From assembly GCA_002479215.1 (NCBI GenBank), contig DLME01000126.1, forward strand, positions 1-15,806: a DNA stretch of 15,806 nt. Direction: 5' to 3'. This DNA is from Syntrophaceae bacterium UBA7544. Its GTDB lineage: Bacteria; Desulfobacterota; Syntrophia; Syntrophales; Smithellaceae. A model generated the notes under the pieces. It saw only the letters and a list, made by a program, of their open reading frames with translations, was not told where the DNA came from and did no database searches. The stretch's first letter is position 1. Each line of letters starts with the position of its first letter. Both the position numbers and the translations under genes were made by a program. This document shows positions 1-7,132 of this stretch, in pieces.

Positions 1-556
1 CCATTATTTCGGGCATGTTCTTTTTCCAAGTCTTTTGTCCGTAACTAATTTTACCTGCTGGTGCAGTCGTTGTGGAAGCACCCATAGGAGTACCGCTGGA
101 GCGCTGAATACCAGTATTCATGTAGGCTTCGTTATCGAAACAGACAAAAAGCATATCATGTCCGCGTTCCATAGCTCCCGAAAGTGCTTGTAGACCGATA
201 TCCATTGTACCTCCGTCACCGGCCATGCCGACAACCTTTATATAGCGATCGTCGATCCTGCCTTTTTTGTGCAGCGCCTTGAGACCGGCTTCCACACCGG
301 ACGCCACAGCCGCCGCGTTTTCAAAGGCCACATGAATCCAGGGCACCTCCCACACCGTCGTCGGATAAAGGCTCGACACTATCTCCATACAGCCGGTCGC
401 TGAAGCAATAACGGTATTTTCACCAAGAGCTTTGCACATGAGCCTTACGGCCAAGGCCTCGCCGCAGCCTTGGCAGGCACGGTGACCGGCGCAAAACAAT
501 TCCTTTTTAGTTACCAGCCGTGGGGCATATAAATCAAAATTCTCTACAATATTCAT
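1..556 (-). CDS. porB: Pyruvate:ferredoxin oxidoreductase beta subunit (partial, 3' end outside window)
   Basis: TPP-binding subunit of the four-subunit oxidoreductase that converts pyruvate and CoA to acetyl-CoA and CO2 with reduction of ferredoxin, in the cytoplasm. I translated it by hand from the ATG at 556; about 185 residues are visible before the edge. Cysteines of the CQGCGEA motif (C28, C31) and C56 (ATGCMEI) fit the 4Fe-4S ligands of PorB proteins. GDGGTMDIG at 113-121 followed by the [10 protein letters not shown] stretch is the TPP/Mg site. The start codon overlaps the porA stop by four bases (ATGA), so the two are translationally coupled. It is last of porG-D-A-B in this window. 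A related 2-oxoacid (for example 2-oxoisovalerate) oxidoreductase is possible, but the sequence reads as pyruvate-type. Confidence 0.93.
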   Translation of the reverse strand, partial: MNIVENFDLYAPRLVTKKELFCAGHRACQGCGEALAVRLMCKALGENTVIASATGCMEIVSSLYPTTVWEVPWIHVAFENAAAVASGVEAGLKALHKKGRIDDRYIKVVGMAGDGGTMDIGLQALSGAMERGHDMLFVCFDNEAYMNTGIQRSSGTPMGASTTTAPAGKISYGQKTWKKNMPEIM

Positions 557-1731
557 CGTTCTCTTACTCCCCAAAATTCACAGGTGTCCGCTATCTTTTT
601 CGAGTCTTCCCGGAGGACTCTTGTAATCATTCCGGTAAAGTCTGTTACAGCTACGTCGCGGCCGCCCAATCCGATAATGTAATTGCATATCATCGGACGC
701 GCCTCTTCATGATAAAGGGCAGACTTTATTTCCGAGAAAACCGGTCCACCCGGCCCGCCGAAAGAAACAGCTCGGTCGATAACAATTAATTTCTTCGCTT
801 CCTTCACCGCTTCTTTCAACTCCTCAAACGGGAATGGCCGCCAAAGTCTGAGTTTTACCAAACCGACTGATTTTCCTTGGGCACGAAGCTCATCGATCGC
901 CACTTCCGCTGTTTCGCCCATCGACCCCATCGTCAAAAGTAAAATCTCCGCGCCTTCGGCTTTATATGTTTCCACCGGCTTGTAAGCACGGCCAAATATT
1001 TTTGCCCATTCTTCCCAGACGGCAAGAATTGTCTTTTTGGAATTTTTTATAGCTTCATTTTTTGCTTTCATCATTTCCGGATAGTAATCCGACATGGCGA
1101 AAGCGCCCATAGTAACCGGTTTACCGGGATGAAGCGTCGCATAGGGCTCACGCGGCGGCAAAAATTTATCCACCAATTCCTGCTCGGGAAATTCGACCGG
1201 CTCCACCATGTGCGTCAACTGGAATCCGTCGATATTTATGCATACCGGCAGTAATACATCTTTATGCTCGGCAATCTTGAATGCCTGTATCGACAAATCA
1301 ATCGCTTCCTGGCCGTTTTCCACAAAGATAGAAATCCAGCCGGAATCGCGCTGCGGCATAATGTCGGAATGATCATTTAATATATTTAAAGGGCCAGAAA
1401 CCGCGCGGTTCGCAATTCCCATCACTATCGGCAGCCTCATGGCCGAAGCAATGGGCAAAAGTTCATGCATTAACATCAAGCCTTGAGAGCTTGTTGCCGT
1501 ATATACTCGCGCGCCGGTGCCTGAAGCGCCGATAACCGCGCTCATTGCCGAATGTTCGGATTCCACCGTGACGAATTCCGCATCCACTTTTCCGTCCGCT
1601 ATCAGTTCGGAAAGATGTTCCGCAATATGCGATTGGGGCGTAATGGGATAAACAGCCGCCATGTCAATATTACACTGTCCCACGGCTTCGGCCACGGCCA
1701 TTGCCACTTCCATTCCCGCGCGTTTAGCCAT
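553..1731 (-). CDS. porA: Pyruvate:ferredoxin oxidoreductase alpha subunit
   Basis: 392-aa alpha subunit, normal length for PorA of the four-subunit type. It supplies the pyrimidine-binding half of the TPP site and contacts the substrate. Visible hallmarks are the YPITPQS motif at residues 28-34, a [17 protein letters not shown] TPP-facing stretch near residue 60, and the NRAVSGPLN / [12 protein letters not shown] region typical of the family. The C-terminal half ([20 protein letters not shown] and the following RPFPFEEL) is the transketolase-C-like domain. The ATG at 1731 lies 3 nt after the porD stop. A strong GGAGG ribosome site overlaps the end of porD. The 3' end overlaps porB by four bases. 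This is an operon with porG and porD upstream. Confidence 0.96.
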   Translation of the reverse strand: MAKRAGMEVAMAVAEAVGQCNIDMAAVYPITPQSHIAEHLSELIADGKVDAEFVTVESEHSAMSAVIGASGTGARVYTATSSQGLMLMHELLPIASAMRLPIVMGIANRAVSGPLNILNDHSDIMPQRDSGWISIFVENGQEAIDLSIQAFKIAEHKDVLLPVCINIDGFQLTHMVEPVEFPEQELVDKFLPPREPYATLHPGKPVTMGAFAMSDYYPEMMKAKNEAIKNSKKTILAVWEEWAKIFGRAYKPVETYKAEGAEILLLTMGSMGETAEVAIDELRAQGKSVGLVKLRLWRPFPFEELKEAVKEAKKLIVIDRAVSFGGPGGPVFSEIKSALYHEEARPMICNYIIGLGGRDVAVTDFTGMITRVLREDSKKIADTCEFWGVRER

Positions 1732-1734
1732 GCC

Positions 1735-2025
1735 TTATCCCTCCTCCGTCATTGCTATTGCCCTCGGCCAGCATTCGTGAGCACAAATGCCGCATCCCTT
1801 ACAATAGTCCATATTGGCCTGGAAAAATCCATCTTCGCTTTGCTGAATGCATCCTTCTGGACAAAAGATATAACAAATGCCGCACTTGATGCATTTTTGA
1901 TTATTCCAAACCGGCCTTTGCGCCCGCCAACTTCCCGTATGATATTCACTGGCGCTGCCCGGTTGGAAAACGACGCATCCCGTAGTTATTTCCTGCCAGG
2001 TATCAGGCCCTTTTTTCTTTGTCAT
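1735..2025 (-). CDS. porD: Pyruvate:ferredoxin oxidoreductase delta subunit (2[4Fe-4S] ferredoxin)
   Basis: 96-aa ferredoxin-type electron-transfer subunit that passes electrons from the TPP/FeS core to soluble ferredoxin. Two CxxCxxCxxxC motifs are visible: C45, C48, C51, C55 and C75, C78, C81, C85, each expected to hold a 4Fe-4S cluster with the usual crossed fourth ligand. The basic N-terminal extension of about 40 residues, with a W-x-x-x-x-P-V-x-N-x-x-x-C approach to the first cluster, is normal for PorD. A GAGGTG ribosome site precedes the ATG at 2025. The gene is 19 nt after porG and 3 nt before porA. Confidence 0.96.
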   Translation of the reverse strand: MTKKKGPDTWQEITTGCVVFQPGSASEYHTGSWRAQRPVWNNQKCIKCGICYIFCPEGCIQQSEDGFFQANMDYCKGCGICAHECWPRAIAMTEEG

Positions 2026-2044
2026 GATCTTAACACCTCAATTT

Positions 2045-2593
2045 CTAATTACTGATTTTAATTTCTTCGTAAGCCCTTTTCATGGCGGTTAAATTTTTTT
2101 GCGCAATCCTACCGAACCTATGCTCCACCGACTCCTTCATTGCATCAAGGTCCATTATGCCGATCATCTTTAATAAAGCGCCAATCATTGTTGTATTGGC
2201 AATGGGCACTCCCATTTCCTTGCGCGCTATGCCTGTCGCGTCGACAGTTGCAGTCGTCCCGCTGAAATTAAGTTCTTTTTTCATTTCCTCCGGTGATTTT
2301 GGCGTATTGACAATCAATATGCCGTTAGGCTTCAAACCTTCAGTTACGTTTACCATGCCGACCAAACTGGAATCCAGCACTACAACCACGTCCGGTTGAT
2401 AAATGCCGGAACGTACCTTGATTTTTTTATCATCTATACGGCTGAAAGCAGCAACAGGCGCTCCTCTTCTTTCCGGGCCGAAACTGGGAAAGCCTTGAGC
2501 GTACTTGCCCGCGCTAATGGCCGCCACTGCAAGCAATTCCACCGATGTTACCGCACCCTGGCCACCCCTGCCATGCCATCTAACTTCTATCAT
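2045..2593 (-). CDS. porG: Pyruvate:ferredoxin oxidoreductase gamma subunit
   Basis: 182-aa gamma subunit, thought to bind CoA at the domain interface. The N-terminus IEVRWHGRGGQGAVT (GRGGQG at 8-13) is the signature of the POR/VOR/KOR gamma family. The later FGPERRGAPVAAFSRI and VVVLDSSL segments are also conserved. The length is usual for the family. AGGAGA precedes the ATG at 2593 by seven bases. It is the first gene of porG-D-A-B, and a candidate promoter lies in the 105-bp gap between fumarase beta and this start, so the por genes may have their own transcript. Confidence 0.95.
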   Translation of the reverse strand: MIEVRWHGRGGQGAVTSVELLAVAAISAGKYAQGFPSFGPERRGAPVAAFSRIDDKKIKVRSGIYQPDVVVVLDSSLVGMVNVTEGLKPNGILIVNTPKSPEEMKKELNFSGTTATVDATGIARKEMGVPIANTTMIGALLKMIGIMDLDAMKESVEHRFGRIAQKNLTAMKRAYEEIKISN

Positions 2594-2641
2594 TGTAATC
2601 TCTCCTGCCGGATTAATTGTTACGAAGTAAAGTGAGGCGCT

Positions 2642-2670
2642 TTTCTATTATATTTGAATTTTTATGTCAA
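2642..2670 (-). promoter_or_regulatory. Candidate sigma-70-type promoter upstream of porG
   Basis: On the minus strand a perfect TTGACA (2665-2670) is followed after 17 nt by TAGAAA (2642-2647). A TATAAT sits just before it (2647-2652), but only 12 nt from the TTGACA, which is too close for a standard pair. The site is in the AT-rich gap about 50-75 bp upstream of the porG start. It was found by eye, and AT-rich gaps produce such matches by chance. Confidence 0.35.
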
Positions 2671-2698
2671 CTATTTTCGCCATATAATTTTTAAAAGG

Positions 2699-3259
2699 CT
2701 AACGATTTACGCGCCATTTTTTCTGCGCTTGGGCATATAAATCATTTCCCAAAGTGTCATTAATGACAATTGCCGGAAAATCAACGATGATCAACTTTCT
2801 GATGGCTTCAGGGCCAAGGTCTTCGTAGGCGATAAGCTCGGCTTTTTGAACACATCGGGCAGAAAGAGCCGCAATGCCGCCGATGGCGCCAAAATAAACA
2901 GCTCCGTATTTCTGCAACGCTGCAATAACTTCCGGCGAACGGCTGCCCTTGCCGATCATTCCCTTAAGACCGTTTTCGATTAGCTTCGGAGTGAAGAAAT
3001 CCATTCGGTAACTTGTTGTTGGGCCGATTGAACCGATGGCCTTACCCGGCGGAGTGGGTGTAGGAGCCGCGTAAAATATAACACTTTTCGGTAAATCAAT
3101 AGGCAGAGCTTCGCCTTTCAGCAACGCTTCATAGAGGCGACGATGCGCGACGTCTCGTGCCGTGTAAACCTCGCCGCTGATCAAGACCATATCTCCGGCA
3201 TGAAGTGAAGCGATAACTTCTTCAGTTAGAGGTGTTTTAATTTTTCGTGGTGTTTCCAA
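2699..3259 (-). CDS. fumB: Class I fumarate hydratase, beta (C-terminal) subunit
   Basis: 186-aa beta subunit of the oxygen-sensitive Fe-S fumarase/tartrate dehydratase family, which interconverts fumarate and malate in the cytoplasm. Family signatures are KSVIFYAAPTPTPPG near 59-73, the IGPTTSYRMD motif near 77-87, the IGKGSRS loop, and GAIGGIAALSA near 124-134. Near the C-terminus is an E-D-L-G-x-E-A-I-x-K-L-x-x-x-D-F-P-A segment. It needs the alpha subunit, which carries the cluster cysteines. The start is a TTG at 3259 with an upstream GAAGGAAG sequence; no in-frame ATG gives a full-length domain. A secreted-protein gene lies between the two subunit genes. The symbol denotes the beta subunit, not E. 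coli FumB. Confidence 0.93.
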   Translation of the reverse strand: METPRKIKTPLTEEVIASLHAGDMVLISGEVYTARDVAHRRLYEALLKGEALPIDLPKSVIFYAAPTPTPPGKAIGSIGPTTSYRMDFFTPKLIENGLKGMIGKGSRSPEVIAALQKYGAVYFGAIGGIAALSARCVQKAELIAYEDLGPEAIRKLIIVDFPAIVINDTLGNDLYAQAQKKWRVNR

Positions 3260-3310
3260 ATTTAATCTTCCTTCTTTACATCAAATATAAACTTCTCTAT
3301 TTCTATGTAT

Positions 3311-4345
3311 TCAATCAGAGATTAGAGAATGACCATTTTTGCTGAGGTAAGGATCGAGAGTCTTCCAATCTATTATAATTAATGGTGCGCCTGCGGTGTA
3401 AGGTCCTAGACCCGAGAGGTATTCACCAAATTGAATACCTAGTCCATCTTCCGAAATTGACCAGTTATCGGCGGAGGTTACAATATCCATAATTGCAGAC
3501 GGTTTAATCATAAGTTCATCAAAGTCTTCTTCATTTTCTTTTAGATCCTTAAATACTAATGCTGTAAGTTCTTTGCGCCAATTAGTTTTATTATCGAATA
3601 AATCTGACGCTTTTAATTTCCTTTTGGCATTCAACACCCAGGAGAAAGATTCAAATCCCCTCAGTCCATGTGAGCCGCCATGCATATATGATAATATTTG
3701 AAGAGAAATTAAATGTTTGTTACTAAAATTAACGGTATATTCCACATTATCGTAGTCAATTTTAAAATCATCATGTGCTTTTTTCAAAACAACCTTGTTC
3801 CATAATTTCTCATTTTCATCACACGGATTTTCAATCTGCAGATAGCTAATATTTTTGTCTTCCATTTCATCCGGTGCGTCAATTTCTTTAAAATTCAGAA
3901 TTCCCCAATGGCGAAGATAAACATTTCTAAATACGCGGTAGGGAAATTTTTTTAAAGTGAAGAATAACTGTTCGTTTCTGCCTGAATATAGTTCTTTCAG
4001 ACATTTTTGAATGTTATCATCAAGCCTGTTTTTCAGTTTCAATCTGGTTTCACAATACGGTTGTCTGTCTTTAAGCCATTGCTTCTGATATTGCTTAGTT
4101 TCCTTCTGACCTTCGGGAGATAAACTGGCCAAGGCATCATGATAAGCCTTAGCCAGTTCCTCATCGAGTTTGGAGAGTTCTGGATTAGAGCAAACAGTTT
4201 TCTCCACCCAACTGGCAGCCTTCTTACAATCAAAACTCGCGGCAGTAGCTTGGGTGGAAAGTAGCCCATACAGGATTATGATCGAAATGAGGAACAGCGC
4301 CCTATTATTTCTAAACATCTTAATCAAAATAAGATTTCTCGTCAT
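3311..4345 (-). CDS. Exported LprI-like / DUF3298-type protein
   Basis: Predicted exported protein of 344 aa from the ATG at 4345. I chose this start because AGGGGA lies 6 nt upstream; an earlier in-frame ATG at 4366 has no ribosome site. Basic N-terminus, then a hydrophobic stretch at about 17-30 and a TQATAA-S junction near residue 36 look like a Sec signal peptide. Residues about 38-128 match the lysozyme-inhibitor LprI (DUF1311) pattern: FDCKKA, VCSNPELSKLDEELAKAY, QWLKDRQPYC, with four cysteines (C40, C52, C98, C115) and a final SGRNEQL. The C-terminal half has the GGSHG motif (223-227) and a DGLGIQFGEYLSGLGPYTAG segment of the DUF3298 (RsiV C-terminal) family. A role in binding lysozyme or cell-wall ligands is inference. 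It begins 24 nt after fumarase alpha and separates that gene from the beta subunit. Confidence 0.82.
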   Translation of the reverse strand: MTRNLILIKMFRNNRALFLISIIILYGLLSTQATAASFDCKKAASWVEKTVCSNPELSKLDEELAKAYHDALASLSPEGQKETKQYQKQWLKDRQPYCETRLKLKNRLDDNIQKCLKELYSGRNEQLFFTLKKFPYRVFRNVYLRHWGILNFKEIDAPDEMEDKNISYLQIENPCDENEKLWNKVVLKKAHDDFKIDYDNVEYTVNFSNKHLISLQILSYMHGGSHGLRGFESFSWVLNAKRKLKASDLFDNKTNWRKELTALVFKDLKENEEDFDELMIKPSAIMDIVTSADNWSISEDGLGIQFGEYLSGLGPYTAGAPLIIIDWKTLDPYLSKNGHSLISD

Positions 4346-4369
4346 TATAATTCCCCTAAATGACATTAC

Positions 4370-5248
4370 TTAGAGAATAACTTCCTTATGCCTCGCCACA
4401 TGGCATTGAATGTTTACCGCTACGGGCAGAGAGGCTATATGGCAGGGCATCATTTCGGCATTTACCGCCAGCGTCGTGACCCTTCCGCCGAGTCCTCCCG
4501 GACCAATACCCAGATCGTTAATGCCCGTATAAAGTTCTTTTTCCATTTGAACCAAACGCTCATCTTTACTGTTAGCTTCGCCCACGGGTCTTAACAGTGC
4601 CTTCTTGGCCAGGATGCAGGCTTCTTCCAGGGAGCCGCCGATGCCTACTCCGACCATAATGGGCGGACAAGGATTGGCACCCGCTTGCTCCACCGTTTCC
4701 AGAACAAATTTCTTAATACCATCGCTGCCCGCGGCGGGTGTAAGCATTTTCGCCGCGCTCATGTTTTCACTTCCTCCGCCTTTGGGCATGGCAATTATTT
4801 TCAGCCTGTTGCCGGCGACAATATCAACATGAATTATCGCTGGTGTATTATCCTGTGTATTTTTTCTGGTAAGCGGATCACAAACTGATTTTCGTAAATA
4901 GCCCTCCGCGTAGGCCTGCCGAACACCTTCGTCAATTGCTTCCCGTAGATTCCCGCCGACAATATGAACATCCTGGCCGATTTCGAGAAAGACAACCGCC
5001 AGTCCTGTATCCTGGCACATAGGCATTTTACTACGGCAGGCAATATCCGCATTTTCCATTATTTTTACCAGCACCTCTTTGCCTGTTGCCGATTCCTCTT
5101 GGGGGAGCGATTTGCGTAACGCTTCGATAACGTCCTTGCCCAGAGAAGTATTGGCTTCGATAAATAGTTTTTTTACCGTCGTGGTAATTAGCTTACAGTC
5201 TATCTGCCGCACTTTCGCTGTTTTTTTCGTTTTCTTTTCCATATTCAT
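4370..5248 (-). CDS. fumA: Class I fumarate hydratase, alpha (N-terminal) subunit
   Basis: Alpha subunit of the two-subunit Fe-S fumarase, carrying the catalytic 4Fe-4S cluster. The open frame begins at a GTG at 5272 without a ribosome site. I prefer the ATG at 5248 (292 aa), because family similarity begins only at the VRQIDCKLIT segment; the ATG at 5242 is equally possible. Numbered from 5272, visible motifs are MPMCQDTG (C86), KGGGSENMSAAKMLTPAAG (164-182), GANPCPP (C202), VGVGIGGSLEEAC and LPVAVNIQCH (C290). C86, C202 and C290 are the likely cluster ligands. The subunit is complete. Its partner lies downstream, separated by an inserted gene of about 1 kb. The symbol denotes the class I alpha subunit. 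Confidence 0.92.
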   Translation of the reverse strand: MNMEKKTKKTAKVRQIDCKLITTTVKKLFIEANTSLGKDVIEALRKSLPQEESATGKEVLVKIMENADIACRSKMPMCQDTGLAVVFLEIGQDVHIVGGNLREAIDEGVRQAYAEGYLRKSVCDPLTRKNTQDNTPAIIHVDIVAGNRLKIIAMPKGGGSENMSAAKMLTPAAGSDGIKKFVLETVEQAGANPCPPIMVGVGIGGSLEEACILAKKALLRPVGEANSKDERLVQMEKELYTGINDLGIGPGGLGGRVTTLAVNAEMMPCHIASLPVAVNIQCHVARHKEVIL

Positions 5249-5342
5249 AAATTTAAAATCCGTCAAAGACACTATGCCATTACGGTTTCAGCGCTGGGGA
5301 CTTTGTGTACTATTGTTGGGCTACACGTTACAACCACATTTC

Positions 5343-5786
5343 CTATAATTCTTTCAGAGCATCTTCTGCTGCTTTTCTTATTAATGAGCACAGATTGCTA
5401 GAATCCTTAGGGCAGCGTTGGCTTGCATTATCATAAACTTTTCGAATTTCTTTAGAATCATTTGTTGCGTCAATATGTCTCAATATGAATTTTAAGGAAT
5501 CTTTATCAACTTTAACAAGTCTCTTTAAATCTTTCAATGATCCCCAGTTGTTTGCCAGCAATATGGTAATTGAATTAGAATAACCTTCAGCGATGGCACC
5601 ATCATCACGGTGACTATATTTCTTGTAGGAATTATAAATATCTTGCCAGCTTTTTAAAGAATTCGCTTCCTCTTCTGCTGCCATGGCTTCAGTTACAGAA
5701 CAACTTTTCTCTTCCGCAAGTACATTATTAGCAGCCAAAGTAAATATAAAAATTAGCAATATAGACAATAATACATTTAATCGCAT
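5343..5786 (-). CDS. Small secreted protein of unknown function
   Basis: 147-aa protein from the ATG at 5786, which has a near-perfect AGGAGGTG four bases upstream. An upstream in-frame start at 5855 would add 23 residues that read through non-coding repeat sequence and hide the signal peptide. Residues 1-24 (MRLNVLLSILLIFIFTLAAN, ending VLA) are a clear Sec signal peptide with cleavage before EEKS. The mature part is about 123 residues, charged and predicted helical, with HRDDGAIAEGYSNSI near 59-73 and LRHIDATND near 102-110, and three cysteines (C29, C125, C133). I do not assign a function. It sits between recR and fumarase alpha, just downstream of a palindromic repeat. Confidence 0.75.
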   Translation of the reverse strand: MRLNVLLSILLIFIFTLAANNVLAEEKSCSVTEAMAAEEEANSLKSWQDIYNSYKKYSHRDDGAIAEGYSNSITILLANNWGSLKDLKRLVKVDKDSLKFILRHIDATNDSKEIRKVYDNASQRCPKDSSNLCSLIRKAAEDALKEL

Positions 5787-5790
5787 CGAA

Positions 5791-5798
5791 CACCTCCT
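5791..5798 (-). promoter_or_regulatory. Strong ribosome binding site deciding the start of the small secreted protein
   Basis: The minus strand reads AGGAGGTG, then TTCG, then ATG (5786). This is the best Shine-Dalgarno match in the neighbourhood. It places the start at the signal-peptide methionine rather than at the longer in-frame start at 5855. Confidence 0.8.
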
Positions 5799-5819
5799 AC
5801 GCGCAACATTGCCATCATC

Positions 5820-5942
5820 ATACCAATTCGCTTTCAAAGGATAACGAGGCGGCAAGGAGGAGGCTCCGCAGGCGTATTACTAATACGGTGAGGAAACCGA
5901 CGACGCTGCCAACAAAGTTAGCCAAAGAAAGCAAATTGGTAT
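5820..5942. repeat. Palindromic miniature repeat, family P1, copy A
   Basis: 123-bp imperfect palindrome. The ends are ATACCAATTCGCTTTC and its inverted partner GAAAGCAAATTGGTAT (one mismatch in 16). Pairing continues inward through GGATAAC/GTTAGCC and GGCGGC/GCTGCC to a central CGTATTA-C-TAATACG hairpin. About 91% identical by eye to 8867-8990, in the same orientation. Its right end reaches the recR stop codon (5942-5944). The left end is about 33 bp before the start of the small secreted protein gene. The appearance is that of a MITE- or REP-like element; no transposase is encoded. Confidence 0.85.
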
Positions 5943-6541
5943 CATATGCCGCGCCGGAATTCCAATGATTTGGAAATAGTCATCTTGTCAATGTATTTCA
6001 AGTCACCGCCCATCGGTACGCCCGTAGCGATGCGCGTTACCTTAATTTTTTTTTCTTTGAGCATCCTGATAATCAGCAAAGCAGTCGCTTCGCCGTGGAC
6101 ATCGGGATTTGTGGCGATAATCACTTCTTTGATCTTGCCGCCGTTAATTCGTTGGAGAAGTTCGGTTAACCGCAGATTTTCCGGGCCAATTCCGTCCAGA
6201 GGCGCTAGATGTCCGTGCAAGACATGATAAGCCCCTCGAAATCCTCCGCTCTCTTCAATTGCCGCCATGGCATCCGGTTCTTCCACAACGCAAATCACGC
6301 CATGATCCCTCGTCACATCGTGACAAATATGGCAAACATCTCCCTCGGTCAGGTTTAAGCAAATCCGGCAGAGTTTGATTTTTCTTTTGACTTCAATGAT
6401 GCTTTCCGCAAGTTTCTTTACGTCGTCCGCTGTTGCGCGTAAAATATAGTTAGCCAGACGGGCAGCTGTTTTTTCGCCGATACCGGGAAGTTTTCCGAGT
6501 TCGGCGATCAGTCGTTTTATGGGTTGAGCGTATGCTTTCAT
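5942..6541 (-). CDS. recR: Recombination mediator protein RecR
   Basis: 199-aa RecR, normal length. It works with RecF/RecO to load RecA on SSB-coated gaps. Domain order is complete: helix-hairpin-helix at about 10-30 ([14 protein letters not shown]), a four-cysteine zinc finger (C58, C61, C70, C73), a Toprim domain from about residue 80 ([54 protein letters not shown]), and the C-terminal [18 protein letters not shown] segment. No strong ribosome site precedes the ATG at 6541. It follows dnaX and ybaB as in most bacteria. The stop codon touches palindromic repeat P1 copy A. Confidence 0.97.
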   Translation of the reverse strand: MKAYAQPIKRLIAELGKLPGIGEKTAARLANYILRATADDVKKLAESIIEVKRKIKLCRICLNLTEGDVCHICHDVTRDHGVICVVEEPDAMAAIEESGGFRGAYHVLHGHLAPLDGIGPENLRLTELLQRINGGKIKEVIIATNPDVHGEATALLIIRMLKEKKIKVTRIATGVPMGGDLKYIDKMTISKSLEFRRGI

Positions 6542-6591
6542 AAATACAGCCTAATAGAATCTTAATTAAGTCGCTAAACGATCACATTCAG

Positions 6592-6717
6592 AATGACACC
6601 GCCAAAAGTTTCAGAAGCAAGGCGCACGAATCTTGAGGAGTGAGGCCTACCTTTGCGTAGGTCGCAGTGACGAAAGATGAAGCGCAACGCAGCTTATGGA
6701 CTTTTGGCGGTGTCATT
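6592..6717. repeat. Palindromic miniature repeat, family P2, 18-bp perfect terminal inverted repeat
   Basis: 126-bp element in the gap between ybaB and recR. It begins AATGACACCGCCAAAAGT (6592-6609) and ends with the exact reverse complement ACTTTTGGCGGTGTCATT (6700-6717). Further complementarity continues inward to a central CCTAC-CTTTGC-GTAGG hairpin. It has no coding potential of note. Its right end is 3 nt from the ybaB stop. Different in sequence from P1 but the same in architecture and size. Confidence 0.85.
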
Positions 6718-6720
6718 AAC

Positions 6721-7029
6721 CTACATGCCGGGGATACCCAGTCCTCCCGTGATTTTTGCCATTTCTGCGGAAGCCATTTCCTGTGCCTTGCGGATTCCTT
6801 CATTGACCGCGGCGGAAATTAAATCTTGCAGCATTTCTATATCTTCGGGATTGACTGCTTCCTTTTCAATTTTTATGGAAACTATTTTAAACTTGCCGTC
6901 CACGACAACCCGCACCATACCGCCGCCGGCCTGTGCCTCAATGGTTTTCATTTCCAATTCCTGTTGGAGCTGGCCGATCTGCTCCTGCATTTTCTTCGCT
7001 TGTTTCATAATATTGCCGAAATTCTGCAC
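6721..7029 (-). CDS. ybaB: YbaB/EbfC family nucleoid-associated DNA-binding protein
   Basis: 102-aa protein of the YbaB/EbfC family, a small homodimeric nucleoid-associated DNA-binding protein. The N-terminal helix (NIMKQAKKMQEQIGQLQQEL) is followed by the conserved AGGGMVRVVVDGKFKIVSIKI strand region and the DLISAAVNEGIRKAQEMASAEM helix, ending GGLGIPGM. The length is typical. The start codon is GTG at 7029, with GGAGG about 10 nt upstream. It lies between dnaX and recR, the usual position. Palindromic elements lie on both sides. Confidence 0.95.
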   Translation of the reverse strand: MQNFGNIMKQAKKMQEQIGQLQQELEMKTIEAQAGGGMVRVVVDGKFKIVSIKIEKEAVNPEDIEMLQDLISAAVNEGIRKAQEMASAEMAKITGGLGIPGM

Positions 7030-7055
7030 TCTTTTATGTCCTCCCTGTTTTTTAC

Positions 7056-7132
7056 CCCGTTAGAAATATTACATCTCGCTCTACGATGGGTATTGCCTCT
7101 TTTAAAATATTTTCCCGAGAATTTCTAACGGG
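7056..7132. repeat. Palindromic miniature repeat, family P3, containing the dnaX stop codon
   Basis: 77-bp element flanked by 12-bp perfect inverted arms: CCCGTTAGAAAT (7056-7067) and ATTTCTAACGGG (7121-7132). The interior is AT-rich. The right arm covers the end of dnaX, so the dnaX stop (TAG, 7125-7127) is part of the repeat. The left end is about 26 bp upstream of the ybaB GTG. Confidence 0.8.

Noticed and set aside
1552..2055. Plus-strand open frame of 167 codons opposite porA/porD
   Set aside because: It runs antisense to clear por genes, has no ribosome site and reads as low-complexity shadow sequence. The minus-strand genes explain the region.
6588..6803. Minus-strand 71-codon open frame across the ybaB end and P2
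   Set aside because: It spans a palindromic repeat and the end of ybaB in another frame, with no ribosome site or recognisable domain.
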